Assembly (NCBI GenBank): GCA_013215865.1
Contig: JABSQL010000313.1
Coordinates: 1-8,408 of the forward strand
DNA: 8,408 bases
Direction: 5' to 3'
Source of the DNA: Candidatus Margulisiibacteriota bacterium
GTDB lineage: Bacteria > Margulisbacteria > Marinamargulisbacteria > DT-59
In this document: in pieces, positions 1-7,119 of the stretch
How the letters are laid out: each line of letters opens with the position of its first letter
Numbering within the stretch: position 1 is the first letter of the stretch
Position numbers and translations under genes: made by a program
Notes under the pieces: model-generated
Told to the model about the DNA's origin: nothing
The model's input: only the letters and a program-made list of their open reading frames with translations
The model's database searches: none

Positions 1-200
1 AAGCGGGCTGTTCTATGTGTTTGGCCATGAATCCAGATAAATTAACAGGAGATCAATGTTGTGCATCATCCAGTAATCGAAATTTTATTGGCAGGCAAGG
101 AAGCCAGATGGGGCGAACATTTTTAATGAGCCCTGCTATGGTTGCCTGTGCTGCCATTGAGGGTGCTATTGCAGATGTAAGAGAGTATCTTTATGAGTAA
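1..200 (+). CDS. leuC: 3-isopropylmalate dehydratase large subunit, C-terminal end (partial)
   Basis: The gene is cut by the left edge; only about the last 66 residues are present, read in the frame that begins at base 3. LeuC pairs with LeuD to isomerise 2-isopropylmalate to 3-isopropylmalate in leucine synthesis, in the cytoplasm. Seen here: [14 protein letters not shown] directly at the edge, whose two cysteines (CSMC) match two of the three ligands of the [4Fe-4S] cluster, then [14 protein letters not shown] and [24 protein letters not shown], all hallmark C-terminal LeuC blocks. These distinguish it from the related aconitases. The stop codon (198-200) lies inside the start of leuD, an 8-base overlap that suggests coupled translation of the two subunits. 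Confidence 0.95.
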   Translation, partial: AGCSMCLAMNPDKLTGDQCCASSSNRNFIGRQGSQMGRTFLMSPAMVACAAIEGAIADVREYLYE

Positions 201-795
201 AATAACGGTGGTAGAAGGTACGGGGGTGCCTATAAAAGGGAATGATATTGATACGGATCGGATGATCCCTGCCCGGTTTTTAAAAGAGATTACCTTTGAA
301 AGGATGGGGCAGTATTTGTTTTATGATGTTCGGTTTCACGAAGACGGGTCTTTGAAGGATCATCCTTTAAATGATCTTCAGTTTCAAAACCCCTCATTCA
401 TGTTTGTAGAGCGAAATTTTGGATGTGGATCTTCGAGAGAACATGCCCCTCAGGCGATTATGCGATTTGGTATAAAAGCGATTATTGGAGAATCTTTTGG
501 AGAAATATTTTCAGGAAATTGTAAAATGATCGGTATTCCCACAGTCACTATTTCTCAAGAAGACCTTCACACAATTATGGCTCATGTAAATGCCTTTCCA
601 AATGAACGCTTTAAGCTCGCATTAGACAAAAGAACACTGGCTTTTGGGGATGAAGTATTTTATGTGGGGCTGCCTGATGATAGGCAGAATGCGTTTTTGA
701 ATGGCACTTGGAAGATGACATCTTTATTGAAAAAAAATGCAAAGTCTGTACAAGAAACAGCGTCTCGATTACCCTATATGAGACATTTTTCTTAA
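193..795 (+). CDS. leuD: 3-isopropylmalate dehydratase small subunit
   Basis: This is the small (swivel-domain) subunit of isopropylmalate isomerase and acts with LeuC. The protein is 200 residues, normal for bacterial LeuD. Family blocks visible: [15 protein letters not shown] (about 16-30), the highly conserved [14 protein letters not shown] (75-88) that helps form the substrate site, and [20 protein letters not shown] (97-116). The C-terminal stretch ending LPYMRHF looks intact. ATG at 193 is chosen because it gives full family length and overlaps the leuC stop by 8 bases; a purine-rich AAGAGAG lies just upstream. The N-terminus reads [12 protein letters not shown] rather than the NVDTDAIIPKQF type of enterobacteria, so it belongs to another LeuD branch. 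The gene ends 10 bases before the fabZ-lpxA start. Confidence 0.96.
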   Translation: MSKITVVEGTGVPIKGNDIDTDRMIPARFLKEITFERMGQYLFYDVRFHEDGSLKDHPLNDLQFQNPSFMFVERNFGCGSSREHAPQAIMRFGIKAIIGESFGEIFSGNCKMIGIPTVTISQEDLHTIMAHVNAFPNERFKLALDKRTLAFGDEVFYVGLPDDRQNAFLNGTWKMTSLLKKNAKSVQETASRLPYMRHFS

Positions 796-800
796 AAGGA
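794..800 (+). promoter_or_regulatory. Ribosome binding site for fabZ-lpxA
   Basis: AAAAGGA lies 5 bases before the ATG at 806 and overlaps the leuD stop codon (TAA, 793-795). It is one of the two clear Shine-Dalgarno sequences in the window. Its position supports the fusion gene start and continued translation from leuD within one transcript. Confidence 0.65.
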
Positions 801-805
801 TACAT

Positions 806-2056
806 ATGACATTAGACATAAAAGAAATATTAAATATCCTACCTCACCGCTACCCCATGCTCCTCATTGATAGGATAATAGAAATGGAGCCCGGAAAATA
901 CGTTGTAGCCATTAAAAATGTCAGTATAAATGAGCCTTTTTTCAATGGTCATTTCCCAGATTTCCCTGTTATGCCAGGCGTCCTTCTTGTAGAGTCAATG
1001 GCTCAGGCGGGCGGTGCTTTGGTACTCAGCGGAGAAAGTCTATCTGGGCGAGTGGCATTTTTTACTTCAATGAACCATGTAAAATTTCGAAAGCCTGTTG
1101 TACCGGGCGATCAATTACGTATTGAGGTTGAGCTTATACGATTTGGAGGTAGTATCGCTAAGATAAGTGCGAAAGCATTAGTGGAAGGCAAAGTGGTGTG
1201 TGAAGGGGAACTTATGTTTACACTGACAGAAGTACCATCTAAGCCCAACATTCATCCGACTGCGAGTGTTCATCCATCCGCTATTTTGGGAAAGGACGTA
1301 TCTATTGGTCCCTATTCTATTGTTGGTAAAAATGTCATCATTGGAGACAGAACCAAGCTAGAAGCGCATGTCCTGATTGAAAAATGGACTCAAATTGGCG
1401 ATGACTGTCATATACATTTCGGAGCCGTTATAGGATCACCACCCCAAGATACGAAGTATGAGGGTGAAAAATCTTGGGTTGTGATGGGTGATAGGAATGT
1501 GATTAGAGAATATGTCACCATCAATCGGTCAACAGGAAAAAACAATATCACTAAAATCGGGTCAGATTGTTTGTTTTTAACCAATGTTCATATAGCACAC
1601 AATTGTGAGTTAGGAGATCATGTTATTATCGCGAATGCGACTGCTTTGGGCGGTCATACCATCATTGAAGACTATGCAACCATTGGGGGTATCACGGGTA
1701 TTCACCAATTTGTTAGAATTGGAAAAGGGAGCATGGTAGGGGGGTTTACAGGTGTGTATCAAGATATACCACCCTTTATGTTATGTGAAGGTAACCCTGC
1801 ATATGTTCGGGGAATTAATGCGATTGGGTTGAAGAGACTCGGTATGTCTGTCAAACAAGTCAGTCTCATGAAGAAGGCCTTCAAACTACTATATCGGACA
1901 GATTTAAATACGACTCAAGCAGTGAAAGAAATAAAAGATTTTGAACATGAACTACCAGAGCTTGAACAATTAGTATCTTTTCTGAAAGCAGATACCATTC
2001 GAGGAATTACCAAGAAAATACCAGATCCAATTACAGACATTGATCCTTCTAAATGA
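806..2056 (+). CDS. fabZ-lpxA: Bifunctional FabZ-LpxA: 3-hydroxyacyl-ACP dehydratase fused to UDP-GlcNAc O-acyltransferase
   Basis: One uninterrupted 416-residue frame holds two enzymes usually encoded separately. Residues 1 to about 142 are FabZ, the hot-dog-fold dehydratase of fatty acid elongation: LPHRYPMLLIDR (12-23), then NGHFPDFPVMPG with catalytic His49, and Glu63 in VESMAQ. From about 147 (PNIHPTASVHPSAILG) to the end is LpxA, the left-handed beta-helix acyltransferase that transfers a 3-hydroxyacyl chain from ACP to UDP-GlcNAc, the first lipid A step. It has hexapeptide repeats, VHIAHNC with His265 matching E. coli catalytic His125, IHQF with His300, and a helical C-terminus. Gly313 matches E. 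coli Gly173, the acyl-chain ruler position, which suggests a long chain. The linker (TEVPSK) has no Met or stop, so LpxA has no start of its own. The last four bases overlap lpxB. Confidence 0.95.
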   Translation: MTLDIKEILNILPHRYPMLLIDRIIEMEPGKYVVAIKNVSINEPFFNGHFPDFPVMPGVLLVESMAQAGGALVLSGESLSGRVAFFTSMNHVKFRKPVVPGDQLRIEVELIRFGGSIAKISAKALVEGKVVCEGELMFTLTEVPSKPNIHPTASVHPSAILGKDVSIGPYSIVGKNVIIGDRTKLEAHVLIEKWTQIGDDCHIHFGAVIGSPPQDTKYEGEKSWVVMGDRNVIREYVTINRSTGKNNITKIGSDCLFLTNVHIAHNCELGDHVIIANATALGGHTIIEDYATIGGITGIHQFVRIGKGSMVGGFTGVYQDIPPFMLCEGNPAYVRGINAIGLKRLGMSVKQVSLMKKAFKLLYRTDLNTTQAVKEIKDFEHELPELEQLVSFLKADTIRGITKKIPDPITDIDPSK

Positions 2057-3159
2057 AGATATTACTCATTACAGGCGAAGTTTCTGCGGACCAATATGGG
2101 GCGAAACTTGCAAAAGAATTACGTGCTACAAACCCTTCTTCATATATTTATAGTGTCGGGGGTAAGTATCTTAAAGCCATTTCTGATGAATTCTTATTTG
2201 ATTTAGCAGCTAAAAGCGCTATTGGATTTATAGAACATGCTGCCCATAGGCGGGATCATCAATTATTTTTAAAAACGTTTGAGAAATTTCTATCTTCAAC
2301 ACCCATAGATAAGGCTGTGTTGGTTGATTTTCAGCACTATCATAGCAAAGTTGCAGCACTTCTTCAGAAGAATAATATTCCCATTATCACATTTATTACG
2401 CCTAACTTTTGGATTTGGAATCAATCCTCTAAGGCAAAAAAAATTGTATCATATAGTCAAGATATTGTTACTATCTATGAAAAAGAACAGATATTTTACA
2501 AGAAATTCACATCGCATACACGCTATTTTGGACATCCCATTAATCACATCAAACCTTTACCTCATATCTCGTCTCACTATAAAAGAGTGACATTGTTTCC
2601 TGGGTCTAGGAAGCAAGAAATTACACAGTTGTTGCCGAGTATGTTAGAGGTTGTTCAGATTTTGAAAGAAAAAAGGTGTGATTATCACTTCCAAATTGCC
2701 CTGTCCGCTTCTGATTTTAAGGATTCGATAAACACACACTGCCAAAAAGCCAACCTATCTGATATACCGATTGTAGAAGTGAATGAGAGGCTTTTTTCTC
2801 AAACAGATTTTGTGTTATGTTCAACAGGCACCACCAGTTTAGAGGCGGTTATTCATCATTTGCCAGTCATTATACTGTTAGCAGCAAACCCCATTACCTA
2901 TTTTATTGTCAAGTATATATTAAGATTACCTATAGAGTTTGTAGGGTTGCCCAATATTATTGCAGGAAGACGAGTGGTGTCAGAGTATATCCAATATCAA
3001 ATTAAACCTCAAAAAATTGCTGAAGAGATTCATCAGGTTTTATCGCACCCGGAAAACATCCAAGATTCTATTCGAGAATATGACCCTATTATTGCGTCAT
3101 TGGGAAACAAAAGTCCTTTTGAATCTGTGGCTCAGTTGGTGTTAAGGGGTGATGTTTAA
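2053..3159 (+). CDS. lpxB: Lipid-A-disaccharide synthase, divergent
   Basis: LpxB is a GT-B glycosyltransferase (family GT19) at the inner membrane that joins UDP-2,3-diacylglucosamine to lipid X, giving the lipid A disaccharide. At 368 residues it is close to family length. Support: N-terminal ITGEVSADQYGAKL (6-19, usual form GExSGDxxGA), TPNFWIW (116-122, usual SPxVWAW), FGHPI (159-163), FPGSRKQEI (182-190, usual LPGSRxxE), STGTTSLE (257-264, usual ASGTATLE) and LPNIIAGRRVVSEYIQ (299-314, usual LPNLLAGxxVxxELLQ). Asp92 and Arg186 align with E. coli Asp98 and Arg201, both thought important for activity, so it is probably functional. Several other signature residues differ. It starts at the ATGA shared with the fabZ-lpxA stop and has no clear ribosome site, implying coupled translation. 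Its 3' end overlaps the convergent aminotransferase gene by 4 bases. Confidence 0.88.
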   Translation: MKILLITGEVSADQYGAKLAKELRATNPSSYIYSVGGKYLKAISDEFLFDLAAKSAIGFIEHAAHRRDHQLFLKTFEKFLSSTPIDKAVLVDFQHYHSKVAALLQKNNIPIITFITPNFWIWNQSSKAKKIVSYSQDIVTIYEKEQIFYKKFTSHTRYFGHPINHIKPLPHISSHYKRVTLFPGSRKQEITQLLPSMLEVVQILKEKRCDYHFQIALSASDFKDSINTHCQKANLSDIPIVEVNERLFSQTDFVLCSTGTTSLEAVIHHLPVIILLAANPITYFIVKYILRLPIEFVGLPNIIAGRRVVSEYIQYQIKPQKIAEEIHQVLSHPENIQDSIREYDPIIASLGNKSPFESVAQLVLRGDV

Positions 3160-4364
3160 TGCAACCCCTCTACAAACGATCTAAGTCGGTTTAATCCCTC
3201 TACAATAGCTTCCTTAGACGTCGCGTAAGAGAATCGGATAAAACCCTCAGCGCCAAACCCTGAACCCGGAACCACTGCGACAAGAGATTCCTCTAAAAGA
3301 AATTGGCAAAAAGTAACAGAGTCGGTAATCGTGCCGCCTTGGGCAGACTTTCCGAAATATTGAGAAATGTTAGGGAATGCGTAAAATGCACCAAACGGTT
3401 CCAAACATGTTATTCCTGATATTGTATTCAGTGTTTGTATGGTGTACTGACGTCGTTCGTCAAAGGCTGCTTTCATGTCGTTGACAGCCTTTTGGGAGCC
3501 ATTTAATGCTGTGATGCCAGCCCACTGGGCACATGTTGTGGGATTTGATGTTGACTGACTTTGAATTTTTCCAACGGCTTTTGCAAGATCTGGATTACAA
3601 GCTATAAACCCCAGTCTCCATCCTGTCATGGCATACGCTTTAGACCATCCATTTACTAAAATAGTGCGCTCTTTCATTTCTGGCGACACCTGAGCAATAC
3701 TAAAATGGGTGTTGTTTCCATAGATAAGGTGTTCATATATTTCATCTGACAAGACCCATATGTTATGAGCCAAAACAACATCAGCCAGTGCTTCAATTTC
3801 TGACTTAGAATATATCATGCCCGTAGGGTTTGAAGGGGAATTGAGAATAAGTAACTTGGTTTTAGGGGTGATGCTTTTTTCCAGTTGATCTGGTGTTATC
3901 TTTAGACCGGTTTCTTCAGTTGTTTGTAATATGATGGGTTGACCACCAAATAGTTTGATTTGCTCTGGGTAACTGACCCAATAAGGAGACGGCACGATCA
4001 CTTCGTCACCGGGATTGATGGTGGCCATTAGAACATTAAATATGGAGTGCTTAGCACCACATGAAATGACAATTTGATCACTGGAATATGTTAAATTTTG
4101 GTCGCGTAATAATTTTTGGCAGACAGCTTCCTTGAGTTCAGGAATTCCAGATGCGACTGTATATTTATTTTTCCCTTCCTGGATAGCACGAATTCCGGAT
4201 TCTTTTATGTGAGAGGGGGTATCAAAATCAGGTTCGCCAGCACTAAAAGCCAAAATATTTTTTCCTTCACTTCGAAGGGTTTTGGCAAGCCCTGTAATTT
4301 TGAGGGTAATGCTCTCTTCTATCTCAGACACTCGGTTGGCTAACAGATTTGATGAGGTGTTCAT
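3156..4364 (-). CDS. Pyridoxal-phosphate aminotransferase, aspartate (or aspartate/prephenate) type
   Basis: This is a cytoplasmic fold-type I class I/II aminotransferase of 402 residues. Motifs: AGEPDFDTPSHI (42-53), NKYTVASGIPELKEA (66-80), NSPSNPTG (175-182), SDEIYEHLIY (206-215) with Asp207 for the cofactor nitrogen, SKAYAMTGWRLGF (241-253) with Lys242 as the PLP lysine, and Arg377 in IRFSY for the substrate carboxylate. The GEPDFDTP and YTVASGIPEL pattern is that of the AspB/AAT-Ibeta group, whose members transaminate aspartate and in several bacteria also prephenate; the sequence alone does not settle which. It lacks the features of DegT sugar aminotransferases, so it is not an obvious partner of the capD-like enzyme. 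ATG at 4364 is preferred over 4394 because a strong AAGGAG lies 9 bases upstream and the longer form would run into the preceding gene. Confidence 0.93.
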   Translation of the reverse strand: MNTSSNLLANRVSEIEESITLKITGLAKTLRSEGKNILAFSAGEPDFDTPSHIKESGIRAIQEGKNKYTVASGIPELKEAVCQKLLRDQNLTYSSDQIVISCGAKHSIFNVLMATINPGDEVIVPSPYWVSYPEQIKLFGGQPIILQTTEETGLKITPDQLEKSITPKTKLLILNSPSNPTGMIYSKSEIEALADVVLAHNIWVLSDEIYEHLIYGNNTHFSIAQVSPEMKERTILVNGWSKAYAMTGWRLGFIACNPDLAKAVGKIQSQSTSNPTTCAQWAGITALNGSQKAVNDMKAAFDERRQYTIQTLNTISGITCLEPFGAFYAFPNISQYFGKSAQGGTITDSVTFCQFLLEESLVAVVPGSGFGAEGFIRFSYATSKEAIVEGLNRLRSFVEGLH

Positions 4365-4373
4365 TTTTTTAAT

Positions 4374-4380
4374 CTCCTTA
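4374..4380 (-). promoter_or_regulatory. Ribosome binding site for the aminotransferase, overlapping the upstream stop
   Basis: Read on the minus strand, TAAGGAG combines the TAA stop of the preceding EamA gene with a strong Shine-Dalgarno sequence (AAGGAG), 9 bases before ATG 4364. This decides the aminotransferase start and suggests that ribosomes ending the membrane gene can re-initiate here. Confidence 0.7.
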
Positions 4381-4761
4381 TTTGTTATATTCATGTTCTT
4401 CAGAGTATGGGCTTCGGGTAATAAAGATGAGTCCAGTTATAATAAATCCAGTAGAAATCAGTCGGTAAATACTGATAGATTCATTTAGAATAAAAGCGGA
4501 CCCCAGCATAATAAGTATGTAGTTAATACTTAAAAATGGATACATAAAGGATAGCTCAAACTTAGACATACCTACAAGCCACAACAAACCGCCCAATATT
4601 ATAATCAAAATTGATAGGAGAACAAAAGGGTTTGTCATAATTCCTAAAGCAGAAGAGAATGACAATGTGTTGCTGAGCGCATTTAAAGAGATCTTTAAAA
4701 GAACTTCCCCAAGTACAGTGAGGCATATTGGCAGTAAAATAAAGAAAAAAACTTTTTTCAT
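4378..4761 (-). CDS. Small four-helix EamA/DMT-type membrane protein (first of a pair by position)
   Basis: The 127-residue protein has four predicted membrane helices, at about 4-24, 44-64, 72-93 and 100-116, and a polar tail (SPYSEEHEYNK). Size and pattern match half-size drug/metabolite transporters such as SMR proteins and the ArnE/ArnF subunits, which flip aminoarabinose on undecaprenyl phosphate. Key block: WLVGMSKFELSFMYPFLSINYILIMLGSAFILNES, split over residues 61-95; the aromatic-Tyr-Pro stretch before helix 3 and the Asn-Glu after it are typical. It overlaps the next small membrane gene by four bases (ATGA) and resembles it, so the two probably form a heterodimer. The polysaccharide gene upstream suggests a lipid-linked sugar or similar envelope substrate. 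A multidrug exporter cannot be excluded. Confidence 0.8.
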   Translation of the reverse strand: MKKVFFFILLPICLTVLGEVLLKISLNALSNTLSFSSALGIMTNPFVLLSILIIILGGLLWLVGMSKFELSFMYPFLSINYILIMLGSAFILNESISIYRLISTGFIITGLIFITRSPYSEEHEYNK

Positions 4762-5108
4762 CCGAGTAGTAGGGTCATGGAACCGATCAGAATGAATACG
4801 ATACCGATCATTTTGTTTCTGTCTAGATGTTCATGAAATATGAATTTTCCAGCTAAAATAATGAGAATATAGCTAAAACTAGTGAAAGGGTAAGCAAAGC
4901 TTAAATCATAAAGGGTGAGTCCTAATGTCCAGATAACAACATTTGCAATTGAAAAAAAAATAGCCAGTATGAAAAAGGGGTTTTTAATCATTTTGACGAC
5001 ACTCGGTAGAAAATTCTTAAACTGGAAATCTATATGATGCACTCCCAGCTTGAAAAAAATATCCGAAAAGAAACGGATGAAGATCACAGATACTAAAAAT
5101 AGATACAT
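4758..5108 (-). CDS. Small four-helix EamA/DMT-type membrane protein (second of the pair)
   Basis: The 116-residue protein has four predicted helices, at about 2-20, 43-63, 68-90 and 98-116. The central block WTLGLTLYDLSFAYPFTSFSYILIILAGKFIFHEHL, spread over 60-95, parallels the same region of the neighbouring 127-residue protein, pointing to an old tandem duplication. The family assignment (EamA/SMR-like, ArnE/ArnF-like) rests on length, topology and the SFAYPF motif. The ATG directly follows the stop of the capD-like gene (TGAATG, no spacer), and its own stop overlaps the next start, so translation is probably coupled along the operon. No clear ribosome site is visible. It likely works with its neighbour as an inner-membrane transporter or flippase; the substrate is unknown. 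Confidence 0.8.
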   Translation of the reverse strand: MYLFLVSVIFIRFFSDIFFKLGVHHIDFQFKNFLPSVVKMIKNPFFILAIFFSIANVVIWTLGLTLYDLSFAYPFTSFSYILIILAGKFIFHEHLDRNKMIGIVFILIGSMTLLLG

Positions 5109-7019
5109 TCAGTTAGTAACAGATATGGGCGCATCTTCTGTGAGCGAGAATGATGCTTTAACATGTATGGTTTGAGCCTGTTTTACGATTGAAAATAGGT
5201 GGTTCTTAATGTGAGTATCAGAACTATGACCGCAAGCTTCAATCAGAGATTGAATGTCAGATTTTATAAATGAGCGATTCATCTTTACCGGTTCTGTAAT
5301 GAATATTTTTTGATGTTGCGTTGTTTTTAGACCTTCTTTGTTAAACATAAGCTCTTCTTCAAGTTTTTCTCCGGCTCTTAACCCGATAAACTTTATTTCA
5401 ATGTCCTTTCCTTCTTCTAAGCCGGATAAATGAATCATATCTCTTGCTAAATGAATGATTTTAACAGGTTCACCCATATCTAATATGAAAATTTCACCAC
5501 CTGTAGATAAAGCACCTGCTTGAATAACCAAGCTGACGGCTTCTTTTGTTGTCATGAAAAAACGGGTGACATCAGGATGGGTGACCGTTAAAGGTCCTCC
5601 TTCAGATATTTGTCTTTTGAATAATGGGACCACACTTCCTGTAGAGCCCAATACATTCCCAAATCGTACTGCAGAAAATTTAGTTTTAGACTCGTCAGAT
5701 GCAATTTGCATAATGATCTCGCCTAAACGTTTTGTTGCACCCATACAACTTGTGGGGTAAACGGCTTTATCTGTCGAAATGAGGACACATTCGCTGGCCT
5801 TGAATTCCTTTGCAAGATCTAATACATTCTGGGTGCCTAATACATTGTTTTCAACCACTTCAGATATGTTTTCTTCCATTAGAGGAACATGTTTATACGC
5901 GGCAGCATGAAATACAATTTGAGGAGTATATAATTCAAAAATGTCACGAAGACGCTTACGATTACGGACGTCTCCTACCAACCCAATCACTTGGACCTCT
6001 CCTGTTGATAGACGAGATAGCTCAGATTTGATTTGATACATATTATTTTCAGACACATCAATGATGATCAATTTTTTCGGGGAAAAATCAAGTATTTGTC
6101 TGCTCAACTCCGAACCGATAGATCCACCCGCACCCGTAATCAACACAGTGGATCCCGAAAGATATCTCGAAATGCTGCTAATGTCTGTTTTGACCACATC
6201 ACGACCTAACAAGTCTTCAATCCGAACTTCTCTTATTTGATTGATTGAAACTCTGCCGCCAATAATTTCATATAGACCTGGTGTTATCATTGATTTTATA
6301 CTGGCGTCTTCACATAATGTAAGAATACGTCTGATGGTTGCGCCTCTTGCAGAGGGAATCGCAATAATGGCTTCTTCAATGTCATATTTTTTAGAAAGTT
6401 TTGGAATATCTTTTGTGGTTCCTAAAACGGGTATTTGATGGATATTTTGACCCAAAATACTTTCTTGATCATCAACAAATCCTACAATATGATATTTCAA
6501 ACTGGAAACCCTTAAGATCTCACGAGAAATCATTTCTCCAGCATCTCCCGCCCCGATGAGCAATAGGTTTACCCGTTTTCCAGATATTGTTTTATTTCTT
6601 TGAATGATAATATGGTCTCTGTACATTCTAAGAACGATTCGAAACCCACCGGTGCATATGATATTAAGAGCCCAGTCAATAAATAATATGCGGGGGGATA
6701 AATTGATATTAAATACAAATAGAAACATCATAATGATAAGAGAGCTTAATGAAATCGCTTTTATAACATTTTCTAGTTCCTTAATGGATGCATAACGCCA
6801 TAGAGAAGCATACATACCAAAGTTCTGAAATGTGCCTATGCGAATACCAGAAATTAAGGGAAATAACCACCAATATGAAACAAGGACAGAGGTTATATCC
6901 TGTAAAGGTGCTTTGAGTGAGAATGCTAACAAAAGCGTCGTACAACTTATCAAACAATCTAGTCCAATTAGAAGAATGCCACGATTTTTAGAGGAGAGTT
7001 TTATAGATAATTTGCTCAT
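5109..7019 (-). CDS. Membrane-bound nucleotide-sugar 4,6-dehydratase, CapD/WbpM/PglF family
   Basis: This is a large SDR-type enzyme of capsule, O-antigen or glycan synthesis; characterised relatives turn UDP-GlcNAc into UDP-4-keto-6-deoxy-GlcNAc. Numbering from ATG 7019 (636 residues): about four N-terminal membrane helices (12-130), a first Rossmann domain with GAGDAG (156-161), then the catalytic Rossmann domain with TGAGGSIG (295-302), AAAYKHVPLME (372-382), STDKA (415-419) and MGATKR (426-431). The catalytic TDK is kept, and the usual SDR tyrosine is replaced by methionine (Met426 with Lys430), as in the WbpM/PglF dehydratases. RFGNVLGSTGSVVPLF and LRAGEKLEEEL complete the family pattern. 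A TTG at 7046 would add nine residues; ATG 7019 is preferred, although neither start has a good ribosome site. It probably leads the operon with the two EamA proteins. Confidence 0.92.
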   Translation of the reverse strand: MSKLSIKLSSKNRGILLIGLDCLISCTTLLLAFSLKAPLQDITSVLVSYWWLFPLISGIRIGTFQNFGMYASLWRYASIKELENVIKAISLSSLIIMMFLFVFNINLSPRILFIDWALNIICTGGFRIVLRMYRDHIIIQRNKTISGKRVNLLLIGAGDAGEMISREILRVSSLKYHIVGFVDDQESILGQNIHQIPVLGTTKDIPKLSKKYDIEEAIIAIPSARGATIRRILTLCEDASIKSMITPGLYEIIGGRVSINQIREVRIEDLLGRDVVKTDISSISRYLSGSTVLITGAGGSIGSELSRQILDFSPKKLIIIDVSENNMYQIKSELSRLSTGEVQVIGLVGDVRNRKRLRDIFELYTPQIVFHAAAYKHVPLMEENISEVVENNVLGTQNVLDLAKEFKASECVLISTDKAVYPTSCMGATKRLGEIIMQIASDESKTKFSAVRFGNVLGSTGSVVPLFKRQISEGGPLTVTHPDVTRFFMTTKEAVSLVIQAGALSTGGEIFILDMGEPVKIIHLARDMIHLSGLEEGKDIEIKFIGLRAGEKLEEELMFNKEGLKTTQHQKIFITEPVKMNRSFIKSDIQSLIEACGHSSDTHIKNHLFSIVKQAQTIHVKASFSLTEDAPISVTN

Positions 7020-7119
7020 ATAGAGATAGATAATACCCAATTTCAAATGATCTGTCCAAGCTTATGCTGTATCTCAGGCTGACTTTATATCATTGGTTGA
7101 GTCTGCTACATTGTTCTGT
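7020..7119. other. Divergent intergenic region between the capD-like gene and nagZ
   Basis: This is the only substantial gap in the window, about 100 bases. It must drive nagZ rightward and probably the capD-like operon leftward. The leftward promoter candidate is listed separately. For nagZ, TTATAT at 7085-7090 could be a -10 box, but no convincing -35 sequence lies upstream. No palindromic operator, riboswitch or RNA gene was recognised here. Confidence 0.5.
7030..7059 (-). promoter_or_regulatory. Candidate sigma-70-like promoter for the capD-like operon
   Basis: On the minus strand, TTGGAC (7059-7054) and TATTAT (7035-7030) are separated by 18 bases. The -10 box has five of six consensus bases; the -35 box matches mainly at TTG. 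The -10 box ends 10 bases before ATG 7019, so transcription would begin only a few bases before the start codon. This is a by-eye match and needs transcript 5' end data. Confidence 0.35.

Noticed and set aside
611..805. Open frame on the minus strand opposite the leuD 3' end
   Set aside because: It is antisense to a clearly conserved gene, has no recognisable protein motif and no ribosome site; treated as a chance frame.
3145..3169. Inverted repeat AGGGGT/ACCCCT around the convergent stops of lpxB and the aminotransferase, as a possible two-way terminator
   Set aside because: The stem is only six pairs with a 13-base loop, lies inside coding sequence, and neither strand has a T-run after it.
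3163..3205. Short direct repeat (CCCTCTACAA twice)
   Set aside because: It simply encodes the similar stretches IVEGLN and FVEGLH at the aminotransferase C-terminus.
3156..4364. Aminotransferase as the sugar aminotransferase partner of the capD-like dehydratase
   Set aside because: Its motifs are those of class I aspartate aminotransferases, not of the DegT/WecE sugar family, so operon position alone is not enough.
4365..4394. Longer aminotransferase start at 4394 (adds MNITNKEIKK)
   Set aside because: It would overlap the preceding gene by 17 bases, whereas ATG 4364 has a strong ribosome site at a good distance.
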